Positions 17,661 through 26,108 of a stretch of DNA of 64,000 nt are shown in pieces (position 1 is the first letter of the stretch; the number at the start of each line of letters is the position of its first letter). The translations under genes were made by a program, and so were the position numbers. This stretch comes from Aedoeadaptatus coxii (GTDB lineage: Bacteria > Bacillota > Clostridia > Tissierellales > Peptoniphilaceae). The stretch is from positions 1 to 64,000 of the forward strand of contig NZ_KQ960171.1 in NCBI RefSeq assembly GCF_001553115.1. The letters run 5' to 3'. The notes below the pieces were generated by a model that saw only the letters and a list, made by a program, of their open reading frames with translations, was not told the DNA's origin and searched no databases.

Positions 17661-18746
17661 ATGAGCAAAGTCATCTGTTCGCCGGGTTCTTATATACAAG
17701 AAAAGGGCGCTATTAAGAGATTGGCCGACTATTGCAAGGGAATCGGAGCAAAAAATGCCTACATCATCACGGGAAATTCTGCCAACCGTAAGTATAAAGC
17801 GGATATCGAGAAGTCATTTAAGGACAATGATATGGCCTGCACCATCGTTCTTTTCGGCGGAGAATGCTCCGATGTTGAAATTAAAAGGCACCAAGAGCAA
17901 TTAGGCGATGCGGATGTCATTTTCGGCATCGGCGGCGGAAAGACGCTGGATACGACCAAGGCCATTGCTTTTTACAGCAAGATTCCCATGGTCATCGTGC
18001 CCACGGCAGCATCCTCCGACGCACCTTGCTCAAGATTATCGGTGGTTTATACGGAAGATCACGAATTCGATTATTATCTGCCCCTTAATAAAAATCCGGA
18101 TATGGTCATTATGGACACGGATGTTATTGCCAATGCACCGGTGAAGCTTCTCGTTGCCGGTATCGGCGATGCCCTTGCCACCTACTATGAAGCCATGGCC
18201 TGTGAAAAATCCGATGCCGTGACCATGGCAGGCGGCCATTCCACAAAGGCCTCCATCGCCCTTGCCACCCTGTGCCTGGACACGCTTTTAGAAGACGGCT
18301 TGAAGGCAAAAGTGGCAGTGGAAAATAAGGTTGTGACAAAAGCCCTTGAAAATATTATTGAAGCGAATACCTATTTATCCGGTGTAGGCTTTGAATCAAG
18401 CGGCTTGGCGGCAGCCCATGCTATTCATAACGGCCTTACGGTGATCGAAGAAACCCATGATCTGTTGCACGGTGAAAAGGTGGCATTTGGCGTTCTTTGC
18501 CAAATGGTGCTGGAAAATGACGACCTCGAGGATATTTATGAGATCATGGAATTCTGCAAGGCCTTGGGTCTGCCGACGACGTTTGAAGACATGGGCATGG
18601 GCAATGTAAGTGACGAAAAGCTTCTTGAAGCGGCCGAGCTGGCGTGTGCCGAAGGCGACACCATGGTCAACATGCCCTTTGAGGTGACTGCCGAGGATGT
18701 GGTCGCCGCCATGAAGACGGCGGACAAGCTGGGCAAAAGCCTATAG
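17661..18746 (+). CDS. gldA: Glycerol dehydrogenase (iron/zinc alcohol dehydrogenase family)
   Basis: 361 residues. GIGGGKTLDTTKA near 91-103 (nucleotide loop), PTAASSDAPCS near 119-129, and the metal ligands in GIGDALATYYEA, AAHAIHNG and LLHGEKVAFG mark GldA, which oxidises glycerol to dihydroxyacetone with NAD or reduces small ketones. The ATG at 17661 has AGGAG ahead; longer upstream in-frame starts would run into the promoter. It is a single-gene unit with its own terminator. GldA-like enzymes can act on other 1,2-diols, so the true substrate is open. Confidence 0.88.
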   Translation: MSKVICSPGSYIQEKGAIKRLADYCKGIGAKNAYIITGNSANRKYKADIEKSFKDNDMACTIVLFGGECSDVEIKRHQEQLGDADVIFGIGGGKTLDTTKAIAFYSKIPMVIVPTAASSDAPCSRLSVVYTEDHEFDYYLPLNKNPDMVIMDTDVIANAPVKLLVAGIGDALATYYEAMACEKSDAVTMAGGHSTKASIALATLCLDTLLEDGLKAKVAVENKVVTKALENIIEANTYLSGVGFESSGLAAAHAIHNGLTVIEETHDLLHGEKVAFGVLCQMVLENDDLEDIYEIMEFCKALGLPTTFEDMGMGNVSDEKLLEAAELACAEGDTMVNMPFEVTAEDVVAAMKTADKLGKSL

Positions 18747-18785
18747 ACGCTGGAAAGCCGTGCTTTTCGGTAATAAAAGAGTTTT

Positions 18786-18823
18786 AATAGCCATTGAGGT
18801 GTGCATCCTCAATGGCTATTTTA
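18786..18823 (+). terminator. Terminator of gldA
   Basis: ATAGCCATTGAGG (18787-18799) pairs perfectly with CCTCAATGGCTAT (18807-18819), followed by TTT. Confidence 0.8.
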
Positions 18824-18859
18824 GAGTCTTATTTATTAGCCTAGAGGCTTTTGAGTATG

Positions 18860-18897
18860 AAAAAACCCCTCCATCCGATTTGGATGTTGGGGTTTTC
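18860..18897 (-). terminator. Terminator of the MFS/OYE/SnoaL operon
   Basis: On the minus strand AAAACCCC pairs with GGGGTTTT with an inner CATCC/GGATG stem, followed by TTTTTT. It is 57 bases beyond the MFS stop. Confidence 0.8.
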
Positions 18898-18953
18898 GGC
18901 TAAGGTCAATTAAAGTGTCGAACGGAAAAGGAAATTTTTAGCGGTATGAAGGA

Positions 18954-20213
18954 TTATTTTTCCTGTGCTCTTGCTTTCGAAAAGGCCAAGCCGATTAACG
19001 CAATGGTTACGAGGACCAGCACAACGGCCATTAGGAAGGGCTTGCCATAGCCTCCGGTGAGGCTGCGTAAAACCTCAATTAGGGTGACGCCCAAGGACGA
19101 GGCCACCGTGGTAACAAGGACGACATAGGAATAAATTTCGCCGTAATTTCTGTTGCCGAAAACACCTCGAACAATTAACGGAAGAAACATACTGGTCGTC
19201 GGAACGATGAAACCGAAAAGAATGGCGCCCAGACCATTGAGCAAGGGATTCGCGCCGGCAAGGTATAGGAGAATAAAGCCGACGCCGACGAGAGTCAAAA
19301 CGAGGCATGTGATTTTGGCGATTCCGAAGCGATCGCAGGCACCGCCTAACACAAATTTACTTAGTGTATTGGTCAACATGACATAGGAGATCATCGAGGC
19401 ACCAAAGACAGGGCTTAATCCCACCGACGGTGCGTAGGATGGCATATGATAGGTAAAGCAAGTTAAAATCATCATAAGGGCTGCTGCCAACAGGACATAG
19501 TAAAAGCTTGCGGAGTGGAGTGCTTGGGACTTGGTCATACCAGTCAGCTCTTGATTTTTTACAGATGGGGCATCGGCTGCTTCCTTTTCCTCTTTGTAGC
19601 CGTAAGGATGAAGGTTCATCTCTTTCGGGCTTTTTTTAATGAGGAATAAAGCGGGCAAGACGCCGAGGACAAATACTAAAAGGGCATAAAAGAGGTAGGC
19701 GCTTCTCCACCCGAATTTAGCGATGCAGGCTGCACCCAAGGGGCTTAGAATCATGCCGCCGATTCCGGAAAAACCGAGGGCAATCCCCAAGGCGAAGGCC
19801 ATTTTTTCTTTAAACCAATTGCCAATTAAGATAGGGGTTAAGACGTAAAAAACGACACTGGCTCCTATTCCGGCCATCACAAAGGCCAGGGCCATGGTTG
19901 TGAGCCCCGTGGCGCGGGACATAAGAACCAGGGAGAGGGCCATGAGGGTAAAGCTTCCCCCTGCCAGAAGGTTGACTTTTTTTCTTTGGATGAGCTTGAC
20001 GGCTAAGGGGCTTAAAAGACCGGTGACTAATCCGGAAAGGGTGGCCGTGGCAAGGGTAAAGGAGCTTTTTGCCACGCCGAGACTTTCAGCTACCGGTGTC
20101 ATAAAAATTCCCATACAGCTTCCGAAAATACTGATCCCTGCAATACTCATCAGACAACAGGCAATTAAAATAATCCAGGCATAATGAATTTTTTGCGGCA
20201 TATTCTTTTCCAT
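18954..20213 (-). CDS. Major facilitator superfamily transporter
   Basis: 419 residues with twelve hydrophobic helices and a central basic/acidic loop (about 195-225), typical MFS. The start (HYAWIILIACCLMSIAGISIFG) resembles the OFA/monocarboxylate-type branch. It ends a three-gene operon with an old-yellow-enzyme reductase and a SnoaL-type protein, so it probably carries their substrate or product, as BaiG does for bile acids. The ATG at 20213 has GAAAGGAA ahead; an in-frame upstream start (20261) overlaps the OYE gene and lacks a better SD. Confidence 0.83.
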   Translation of the reverse strand: MEKNMPQKIHYAWIILIACCLMSIAGISIFGSCMGIFMTPVAESLGVAKSSFTLATATLSGLVTGLLSPLAVKLIQRKKVNLLAGGSFTLMALSLVLMSRATGLTTMALAFVMAGIGASVVFYVLTPILIGNWFKEKMAFALGIALGFSGIGGMILSPLGAACIAKFGWRSAYLFYALLVFVLGVLPALFLIKKSPKEMNLHPYGYKEEKEAADAPSVKNQELTGMTKSQALHSASFYYVLLAAALMMILTCFTYHMPSYAPSVGLSPVFGASMISYVMLTNTLSKFVLGGACDRFGIAKITCLVLTLVGVGFILLYLAGANPLLNGLGAILFGFIVPTTSMFLPLIVRGVFGNRNYGEIYSYVVLVTTVASSLGVTLIEVLRSLTGGYGKPFLMAVVLVLVTIALIGLAFSKARAQEK

Positions 20214-20226
20214 GGCTGTTTCCTTT

Positions 20227-22164
20227 CTAATCCAGGGCGTAGGCGGCATCGAAGCCGTCACGCATGGCTTGACCGATGCGGCCGGTGGTTGCTACGGCAC
20301 TGCCGATGACACGAACGTTTTCGAAGCTGTCTTGAATCCTTTGGATTTTCTCATCATTGGGGCGGACACCTAAGGAAAGGATGACGGCATCGGCTTCTAA
20401 ATCAAAGACTTTTCCTGTTTGTAAATCTTCGATGGTGACTGATTTTTCTTGAATCGATTGAAGTGCGGAGGACGTGTTAAGGATCACATTTTTTTCCTTT
20501 AAGTGGTCCAGCTCCGGCTTAATGTAGGTGGGAAGGACGCCGATGCCAATGGCTTTTTGCATTTCCACAACCTGGACTTCATTGTCCTCTGCCAGGAAAG
20601 AAGCCACATCCAGCCCCGATAAGCCGCCGCCGATCACGACGATTTTCTTTCCGGAAAGTGTAACCTCTTGATCTAAAATTTGGCCTACGGTGTAAATATG
20701 ATCGGATTCGATGCCCGGAATTTTTTTAGGAATAACCGGATCCGCACCGGTTGCGACGAAGACGGCATAGGGATTTAAAGACTTAATTTCGTCGACAGTC
20801 GGCGCATGATTTAAATGGATCGTGACACCGTATTTGTCACATTCTCTTTTCAGAACCTCGGGCAATTGATGGGTCCAATCCTTCATGGGTGGTTGTCCCG
20901 CTAAGAAGGTATCACCACCTAAATGGTCCTTTTGTTCAAACAAAGTGACCTTAAAGCCCCGTTGACCTAAAACAGAGGCGGCTTCCATGCCGGCGACGCC
21001 ACCGCCGACAACGACTACTTGTCGTCCTTGGCCGTCGATTTTTAAAGGCTCAAGCTCAGATTCTCTGCCGGTTTTCGGATTGACGGCGCAGGAGACGGCT
21101 TTAAGCTTGCTTTCACAGTCGGCGCAATACAAGCAGGAAATGCAGTGATGGATGAGCTCCTCTTCCCCTGCCATGGCTTTTTTACACCAATAAGGATCTG
21201 CCAGAGACTGTCTTGCCAGGCCGACAAAGTCACTGACGCCCTCTTCGAGGAGGGATTCCGCGAAGTCCGGCGTTTTAATGGTGTTTACGGCAATAACGGG
21301 AATCTGAACAGCGGCTTTAATGGTTTTTGCCAAATGTTTTTTCCAGCCTTGGCCGTAAAAAACCGGTTCGATGACGGGCTTTTCGGCGCCGAAGGTCGAG
21401 TTGGAAATGTTTAAAGCGTCGGCTCCGGCCGCTTCGAGGAGCTTCGCCGTGATGACGGCATCCTCCAAGGTGGTGCCTCCCTCGACAAAATCCGAGCCGT
21501 TGATGCGGACACTGACGGGAAAATTCTTCCCGCATTTTTCTTTAATTCCGCGGATGATTTCGCAAATGACACGGGCACGATTTTCGTGGCTTCCGCCGTA
21601 GGCATCCTCGCGGCGATTTAAGTGAGGACTTAAGAATGTAGATAAAAGGTAGATGTGGGCGGCGTGAATCTCGACCCCGTCCGCTTCTCCGATTTGTGCA
21701 TAAACAGCCCCTTGAACAAATCGATCGATGAGTGCTTGTATTTCCTCGACGGTCATGGCCCGCACACGACGGCCGTCAGGGGTGGTCGATTCCGAAGGGC
21801 CAATGGGGTCTTTACCTTCCAATAAGAGGGGATTGGCTCCCTGTCCGGCATGGGCGAGCTGGGCAAAAAATTTGGCGCCGTGGCGATGAACGACTCTGGC
21901 GATTTTTTGAATGGACAGGGCGGAATTTACATCCAGCATAGTCAATTGGCTCGGTGCAGCTCGACCGGTTTCAAAGTCGATGTTGGCATATTCCGCGATA
22001 ATCAGACCGATGCCGCCCTTCGCTCTCTCCTCGTAATATTTCACCAGGGCTTCGTCGACTCGGCCGTAGGAATCGGCCAAAAGCGTCAGCATACCGGGCA
22101 TGACGACGCGATTTCTTATCTCCAATCTTCCGATTTTTCCTCTTGAAAACAAATGGGTATACAT
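20227..22164 (-). CDS. FMN/FAD/4Fe-4S oxidoreductase (BaiCD/BaiH, 2,4-dienoyl-CoA reductase type)
   Basis: 645 residues in the three-domain layout of this family. An FMN TIM barrel (1-350; HAAHIYLLSTFLSPHLNRR carries the substrate-site His/Tyr region), a cubane cluster motif CISCLYCADC near 341-350 plus a later Cys (KAVSCAVNP), then FAD (VVVVGGGVAGMEAA) and NADH (KIVVIGGGLSGLDVA) Rossmann domains. Such enzymes reduce enoates and enones (2,4-dienoyl-CoA reductase, BaiCD/BaiH of bile-acid 7-dehydroxylation, enoate reductases). The BaiE-like protein upstream and MFS carrier downstream suggest a small degradation or detoxification pathway. Confidence 0.85.
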   Translation of the reverse strand: MYTHLFSRGKIGRLEIRNRVVMPGMLTLLADSYGRVDEALVKYYEERAKGGIGLIIAEYANIDFETGRAAPSQLTMLDVNSALSIQKIARVVHRHGAKFFAQLAHAGQGANPLLLEGKDPIGPSESTTPDGRRVRAMTVEEIQALIDRFVQGAVYAQIGEADGVEIHAAHIYLLSTFLSPHLNRREDAYGGSHENRARVICEIIRGIKEKCGKNFPVSVRINGSDFVEGGTTLEDAVITAKLLEAAGADALNISNSTFGAEKPVIEPVFYGQGWKKHLAKTIKAAVQIPVIAVNTIKTPDFAESLLEEGVSDFVGLARQSLADPYWCKKAMAGEEELIHHCISCLYCADCESKLKAVSCAVNPKTGRESELEPLKIDGQGRQVVVVGGGVAGMEAASVLGQRGFKVTLFEQKDHLGGDTFLAGQPPMKDWTHQLPEVLKRECDKYGVTIHLNHAPTVDEIKSLNPYAVFVATGADPVIPKKIPGIESDHIYTVGQILDQEVTLSGKKIVVIGGGLSGLDVASFLAEDNEVQVVEMQKAIGIGVLPTYIKPELDHLKEKNVILNTSSALQSIQEKSVTIEDLQTGKVFDLEADAVILSLGVRPNDEKIQRIQDSFENVRVIGSAVATTGRIGQAMRDGFDAAYALD

Positions 22165-22173
22165 GGTGACCTC

Positions 22174-22647
22174 CTAGTCGTTTATATCGTCAAAAATGAC
22201 GCGGAAACGGTGAATCTTGCTGGTTTTGACCTTCCAGCAGCCATCAATTTTTTCGAATGTGTCGGTGTAATAGCCGTAGCCTGTGAAGGCGGCAAAGCCG
22301 TGGGCAATGACTTTATCCTCAAAGGGGAAATAGGCTTTTGCCGTCGTTTCTGATGTAAGTTCAATTTCAGGAATATGTCCCATATGGGCGCTCTGCGTTG
22401 CCGGGCCCATAAGCTTTTTAGAGTTTTGAATAATTTGCTCACAGGATCTCGAGGGCTCCAGCTTTGCCGGAATGTCCGGGTGTTGGCCCTTAATCGGGTC
22501 TCGGGTAGAGTCGGAAAGGTCAAATACAATATCATCTGCCAGTACGGTTCTCAGAAGCTCGAAATTTTTGGTATCGACAGCTCGCCAGTACCTTGCTTTA
22601 CATTGCTTGATTTCCTCGATTGCAAGTAGCTTTTCAACTTGATCCAT
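22174..22647 (-). CDS. SnoaL-like protein related to bile acid 7-dehydratase BaiE
   Basis: 157 residues of the SnoaL/NTF2-like cone fold. Against BaiE of C. scindens, as I remember it, the active-site residues keep their spacing: Tyr20 and Asp25 in ARYWRAVD (BaiE Tyr30/Asp35) and His88 in HMGHIPEIEL (BaiE His83 in HMGHTPEI). The SETTA and YTDTFEKIDGCW segments also match. This argues for a dehydratase or isomerase on a ring substrate. No baiB, baiA, baiF or baiI lies in this window, so a bile acid substrate is not shown. First gene of the operon, divergent from the PucR regulator. Confidence 0.78.
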   Translation of the reverse strand: MDQVEKLLAIEEIKQCKARYWRAVDTKNFELLRTVLADDIVFDLSDSTRDPIKGQHPDIPAKLEPSRSCEQIIQNSKKLMGPATQSAHMGHIPEIELTSETTAKAYFPFEDKVIAHGFAAFTGYGYYTDTFEKIDGCWKVKTSKIHRFRVIFDDIND

Positions 22648-22809
22648 AATGATCCTCCTTTTATTCGTCTTATTTGTAACAATACCTCCGTGCCATTAGT
22701 ATACGGTGGTGACAGGAAGGGCAACAATGGACGTGACGGACAAAAAAAGCTTGACCATTTGTGCAAAATGCACCAAAATAAAAGAACGCTGTTATTGGAG
22801 GGGCTTCTT

Positions 22810-24321
22810 ATGTACTTTAGCGAGCTTATTGAAATTTTAAAAAAACACGTTGCTGTCCAAGACCTGTCCACTCAAAAGGCTCCCGCCATTCGCGAGGTAC
22901 GTCTGTTGGATGGCAGTGAAGACATTTGCGAGGAAGACATTCTTTACTTTGCCTATGATTTTGGAGAGGATCCGCCTCTTCAGGGCTTTCTTTTTGGTGG
23001 GGCTGACATCAAGGGAGAGCGGCATTGCTTTGCCAGGTTTCCCGAGGACCGGCTTTTTTCTGTGTATAATTTGACCTTACAGGCCCTTCGAGAAAGGGAA
23101 GTGCCCGATCTTTATCAAGAATTTAAAGATCTGGCGCATCAGGCGAAGGACTTTGAAAGCTTTATCAATGCCCTTGCCCTGCGCTTAGATAATCCCTTGA
23201 TTCTTATCGATGCCGATTATCGCGTCGTCGCAAGCTCCAATTGCCCGCCGGTTAAGGAGGCCCTTTGGGCTCGAATCATTCAGCGAGGCTACTGCTTGTA
23301 TCCCTTGATTAAGGCAAGCGAGGCCTCGCCTCCTTTCCGGCTGGGACAGCGAAGCAGAGAAGCGTACATTGGAGAGATTTGTCAGCATACGCCCAGTCCG
23401 AAGATTTACAGCAAGATTTTTTTTAATGGCCGGTATTGGGGCGCCATCATCCTTATCGAAGAATCTTCCCCGCTTTCCGCGGTGCATTATGAAAATCTAC
23501 CGAAGATCAGCCGGCTTTTAGAAGAAATCCTGCCTCGACTCCTTCGCGCCACATCGCCGGAGGGGCGACCGGTGGATCAGGCATTTTATCGTCTCTTAGT
23601 GGGGGCGAATCCTGAAGATCTGGCCCATTCAAACGAATTACTTGCAAAGGGAGAGATCCACCGAATAGCCGTTTTAAAGGCGCGTGGGAAAGAAGAGAAA
23701 ATCGCGCCGCCTATGGCAAAGATTCGGCGGTACTTTCCTTCCGCTCCCTTGGCCCAAATTCAAGACCAAGCCGTTCTCTTTCTTTCCTATGCCAAAGAAA
23801 AACCTTCCTTTCCTCAAACATTGAAAAAATTGGAGGATCTGGCATCGGAACAACAGTTGTTTGTCGGCCTCAGCCATGGGTTTGAGGATTTAAACCGAGT
23901 ATCCGACTATTTTCGGCAAGGGCAAATGGCTTTAGAAACGCCAACCCCCGAGCCGGTCAACTCCTACGAGCAAGTCTTTTTTCTGGCCCTGTTACAAGAA
24001 TTTCAACGACGAAGTGAGAAGGATTTTTCTTGGGAAAATTACCTTCATCCCAGTCTGGAAATTCTCCTTAGCTACGATAAAAATAACCAAAGCCAGCTTT
24101 ACCGCACCCTTGAGGTTTACTTAGAGTCGGAAGCATCTGTCCAAAAAACAGCCAAGCGGCTTTACCTCCATCGAAACACGGTCAGCTATCGCCTTCATCG
24201 CATTACCGAGCTTTGTCAGGTGGATTTGGGCAACAGCCAAACGCGTTTTTTGCTCACTGTTTCTTTCCAAATTAGGTCCTACATTGATCAAGGCCTTTTA
24301 AATCGGGAAATTGAATCTTAG
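22810..24321 (+). CDS. PucR-family transcriptional regulator
   Basis: 503 residues. The N-terminal part is a PucR/CdaR-type sensory region without a clear known domain; the C-terminus (about 440-495) holds the PucR HTH: ASVQKTAKRLYLHRNTVSYR followed by LHRI. PucR relatives activate purine, amino acid or aromatic breakdown genes, often a divergent operon. Here it is divergent from the SnoaL-OYE-MFS operon across 162 bases, so it probably controls it in response to the pathway substrate. The ATG at 22810 has GGAGGGG ahead and starts the conserved region; a longer frame from 22639 overlaps the neighbour. Confidence 0.85.
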   Translation: MYFSELIEILKKHVAVQDLSTQKAPAIREVRLLDGSEDICEEDILYFAYDFGEDPPLQGFLFGGADIKGERHCFARFPEDRLFSVYNLTLQALREREVPDLYQEFKDLAHQAKDFESFINALALRLDNPLILIDADYRVVASSNCPPVKEALWARIIQRGYCLYPLIKASEASPPFRLGQRSREAYIGEICQHTPSPKIYSKIFFNGRYWGAIILIEESSPLSAVHYENLPKISRLLEEILPRLLRATSPEGRPVDQAFYRLLVGANPEDLAHSNELLAKGEIHRIAVLKARGKEEKIAPPMAKIRRYFPSAPLAQIQDQAVLFLSYAKEKPSFPQTLKKLEDLASEQQLFVGLSHGFEDLNRVSDYFRQGQMALETPTPEPVNSYEQVFFLALLQEFQRRSEKDFSWENYLHPSLEILLSYDKNNQSQLYRTLEVYLESEASVQKTAKRLYLHRNTVSYRLHRITELCQVDLGNSQTRFLLTVSFQIRSYIDQGLLNREIES

Positions 24322-24332
24322 ACAAACTAAAG

Positions 24333-24355
24333 CCCCCGATTGATTCAATCGGGGG
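24333..24355. repeat. Inverted repeat after the PucR gene
   Basis: CCCCCGATTGA and TCAATCGGGGG form an 11-base inverted repeat with a one-base centre. It is 11 bases past the stop codon. No T-run follows on plus, so it is a weak terminator or an mRNA 3'-end stabiliser. Confidence 0.5.
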
Positions 24356-24698
24356 GGCAAAGGGAGCGTCGCGGGCTTTATGAAGGAGCGTTTCTTTCAG
24401 GCCCTCGTGATGGTCGGGCTACGGAAAAGGAAAAAATACATCAACAAAAAGGTATTAGGTCAACGAGTGGGGAGTCTAGTGAAGGCCAGGCTCCCTTTTG
24501 TTTTTCTAATAGGAATAGGGTAAGATTACCTTGCACTTGCTTGACCTCCTGTATTATTTTGTAGTGCTTTAATTTTAGGCTTTAGGGAAAACAGGTGCTA
24601 TCTTTTGGACAAAAACAGCTATTGAGAGGTTACTCCCAACGAATAGTCCGGAGCCCTTTTTAATGTCGGGGTGCCGAGCCGGGGTAGAAAGAAAGGAC
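24356..24698. other. Gene-free stretch before the tRNA-Pro pair
   Basis: I see no convincing gene. A 47-codon frame (24380-24523) lacks an SD and family resemblance. GGGAG at 24470-24474 can pair with CTCCC at 24491-24495, followed by TTTTGTTTTT, a possible plus-strand terminator. The base composition differs from the flanks, which fits a junction of an acquired segment. Confidence 0.3.
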
Positions 24699-24727
24699 TT
24701 GTAAATTGGGTTCAGCACCTGTATAAT
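24699..24727 (+). promoter_or_regulatory. Promoter of the tRNA-Pro pair
   Basis: TTGTAA (24699-24704), 17-base spacer, TATAAT (24722-24727), 17 bases before the first tRNA. Confidence 0.75.
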
Positions 24728-24744
24728 GATAGGGTAAGTTGCTA

Positions 24745-24821
24745 CGGGGTGTGGCGCAGTTTGGTAGCGCACATGGTTTGGGACCATGGGGTCGAAGGTT
24801 CAAATCCTTTCACCCCGACCA
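24745..24821 (+). tRNA. tRNA-Pro (anticodon TGG)
   Basis: 77 nt with encoded CCA. Acceptor CGGGGTG/CACCCCG; anticodon arm CATGG-TTTGGGA-CCATG gives TGG. T arm with GTTCAAATC. Confidence 0.95.
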
Positions 24822-24839
24822 CTTTATACAATTTCATAG

Positions 24840-24916
24840 CGGGGTGTAGCGCAGTTTGGTAGCGCGCATGCTTCGGGAGCATGAGGTCGAAGGTTCAAAT
24901 CCTTTCACTCCGACCA
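24840..24916 (+). tRNA. tRNA-Pro (anticodon CGG)
   Basis: 77 nt with encoded CCA. Near copy of the preceding tRNA, with anticodon arm CATGC-TTCGGGA-GCATG giving CGG and one G-T pair in the acceptor stem. The 18-base spacing shows they are co-transcribed tandem duplicates. Confidence 0.95.
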
Positions 24917-24920
24917 AAGG

Positions 24921-24947
24921 AATCTGCCCATGGAGGCAGATTTTTTT
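24921..24947 (+). terminator. Terminator after the tRNA-Pro pair
   Basis: AATCTGCC pairs with GGCAGATT around CATGGA, followed by a run of T. Confidence 0.85.
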
Positions 24948-24981
24948 ATGCCCTTTTCTTTTTGACAAGATTTTACCGATT

Positions 24982-25010
24982 TTGTCACGATCTTGTTGAT
25001 GTGGTATATT
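24982..25010 (+). promoter_or_regulatory. Promoter of pta
   Basis: TTGTCA (24982-24987), 17-base spacer, TATATT (25005-25010), about 70 bases before the ATG. Confidence 0.65.
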
Positions 25011-25080
25011 TAGAGTAACTGTGGATGTTACTTCATGGAATGGATTTTAAAATTGTACAATGAGGAGAAAGGAAATCAAT

Positions 25081-26058
25081 ATGGATTTTATTCAAGAAAT
25101 GAGTGAACGCCTTAAAGGCAATCAAATGAGAATCGTCTTCCCCGAAGGCAGCGACCCACGCGTTCTTTGGGCAGCGGTAAAACACGCTAAAGACGGTTTG
25201 ATTAAGCCTATCGTCATCGGCGAAAAGGCTGCCGTTGAAGAAGTGGCAAAAAAAGAAGGTTTGGAACTTCAAGGTTTAGACATCGTAGAACCGGGCAATT
25301 GCGAACACGAAGATGAACTCGTTCAAAAATTTGTCGAACGCCGCAAGGGCAAAATCGACGAAGCCGGCGCCGTTGAAAAACTTAAAGACCCCAACTATTT
25401 AGGCACTATGATGGTCTATGCCGGTTATGCCGACGGTATGGTTTCCGGCGCGGAACACACCACGGGCGAAACCGTTCTTCCCGCTCTTCAAATCATTAAG
25501 ACGAAACCGGGCATTAGCCGTGTATCCGGTCTGTTTATTTTAATCCGCGAAGACGAACGCTACTTTATGGCAGACTGCGCTATCAACACTTCCATGGATA
25601 CGCAAACCATGGCGGAAGTTGCCGTCGCTACCCACGTATCGGCTAAGCAATTCGGCGTCGATCCCAAGATCGCCATGCTTTCTTTCTCCACTAAGGGTTC
25701 CGCTAAGAGCGACACGGTTACCATGGTAGCCGACGCTACTCAAATCGTGAAGGACGAACATCCGGAAATTAAAATCGACGGTGAATTACAATTCGACGCC
25801 GCTTTCGTTCCCGAAGTCGGCAAGAAAAAAGCGCCGGGTTCCGACGTTGCAGGCCAAGCCAACTCCTTTATTTTCCCGAGTTTGGAAGCGGGCAATATCG
25901 GCTACAAAATCGCCCAACGTCTCGGCGGTTTCGAAGCTATCGGCCCCGTTCTTCAAGGCCTCAATATGCCGGTGAACGACCTTTCCCGCGGTTGCAACCG
26001 TGAAGAAGTTTACCAACTTGCTATTATTACGGCAGTACAAGCTTATTTAGCTGAGTAA
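25081..26058 (+). CDS. pta: Phosphate acetyltransferase
   Basis: 325 residues, the short Pta form without the N-terminal regulatory domains. IVFPEGSDPRVLWAA near 20, GMVSGAEHTTGETVLPALQI near 128-147, FSTKGSAKSDTV near 203 and AGNIGYKIAQRLGG near 280 are family signatures. It converts acetyl-CoA to acetyl-phosphate for ATP formation by acetate kinase, which is not in this window. AAAGGAAA precedes the ATG at 25081. Codon use is of the highly expressed type, like the prd genes. Confidence 0.94.
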   Translation: MDFIQEMSERLKGNQMRIVFPEGSDPRVLWAAVKHAKDGLIKPIVIGEKAAVEEVAKKEGLELQGLDIVEPGNCEHEDELVQKFVERRKGKIDEAGAVEKLKDPNYLGTMMVYAGYADGMVSGAEHTTGETVLPALQIIKTKPGISRVSGLFILIREDERYFMADCAINTSMDTQTMAEVAVATHVSAKQFGVDPKIAMLSFSTKGSAKSDTVTMVADATQIVKDEHPEIKIDGELQFDAAFVPEVGKKKAPGSDVAGQANSFIFPSLEAGNIGYKIAQRLGGFEAIGPVLQGLNMPVNDLSRGCNREEVYQLAIITAVQAYLAE

Positions 26059-26068
26059 TCGAAAAGGA

Positions 26069-26095
26069 AAATGGCCCGAAAGGGTCATTTTTTAT
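26069..26095 (+). terminator. Terminator between pta and larE
   Basis: AAATGGCCC pairs with GGGTCATTT around GAAA, then T residues. The larE SD starts only a few bases later, so larE expression relies on read-through or on a promoter I cannot see. Confidence 0.75.
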
Positions 26096-26108
26096 ATAAG
26101 GAGTTACT

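Noticed and set aside
24380-24523. 47-codon open frame between the PucR gene and the tRNA-Pro pair
   Set aside because: No ribosome binding site, very basic random-looking composition, no family resemblance.
17406-24916. Integrated prophage or mobile element at tRNA-Arg
   Set aside because: No integrase, phage genes, transposase or matching direct repeat of the tRNA 3' end was found.
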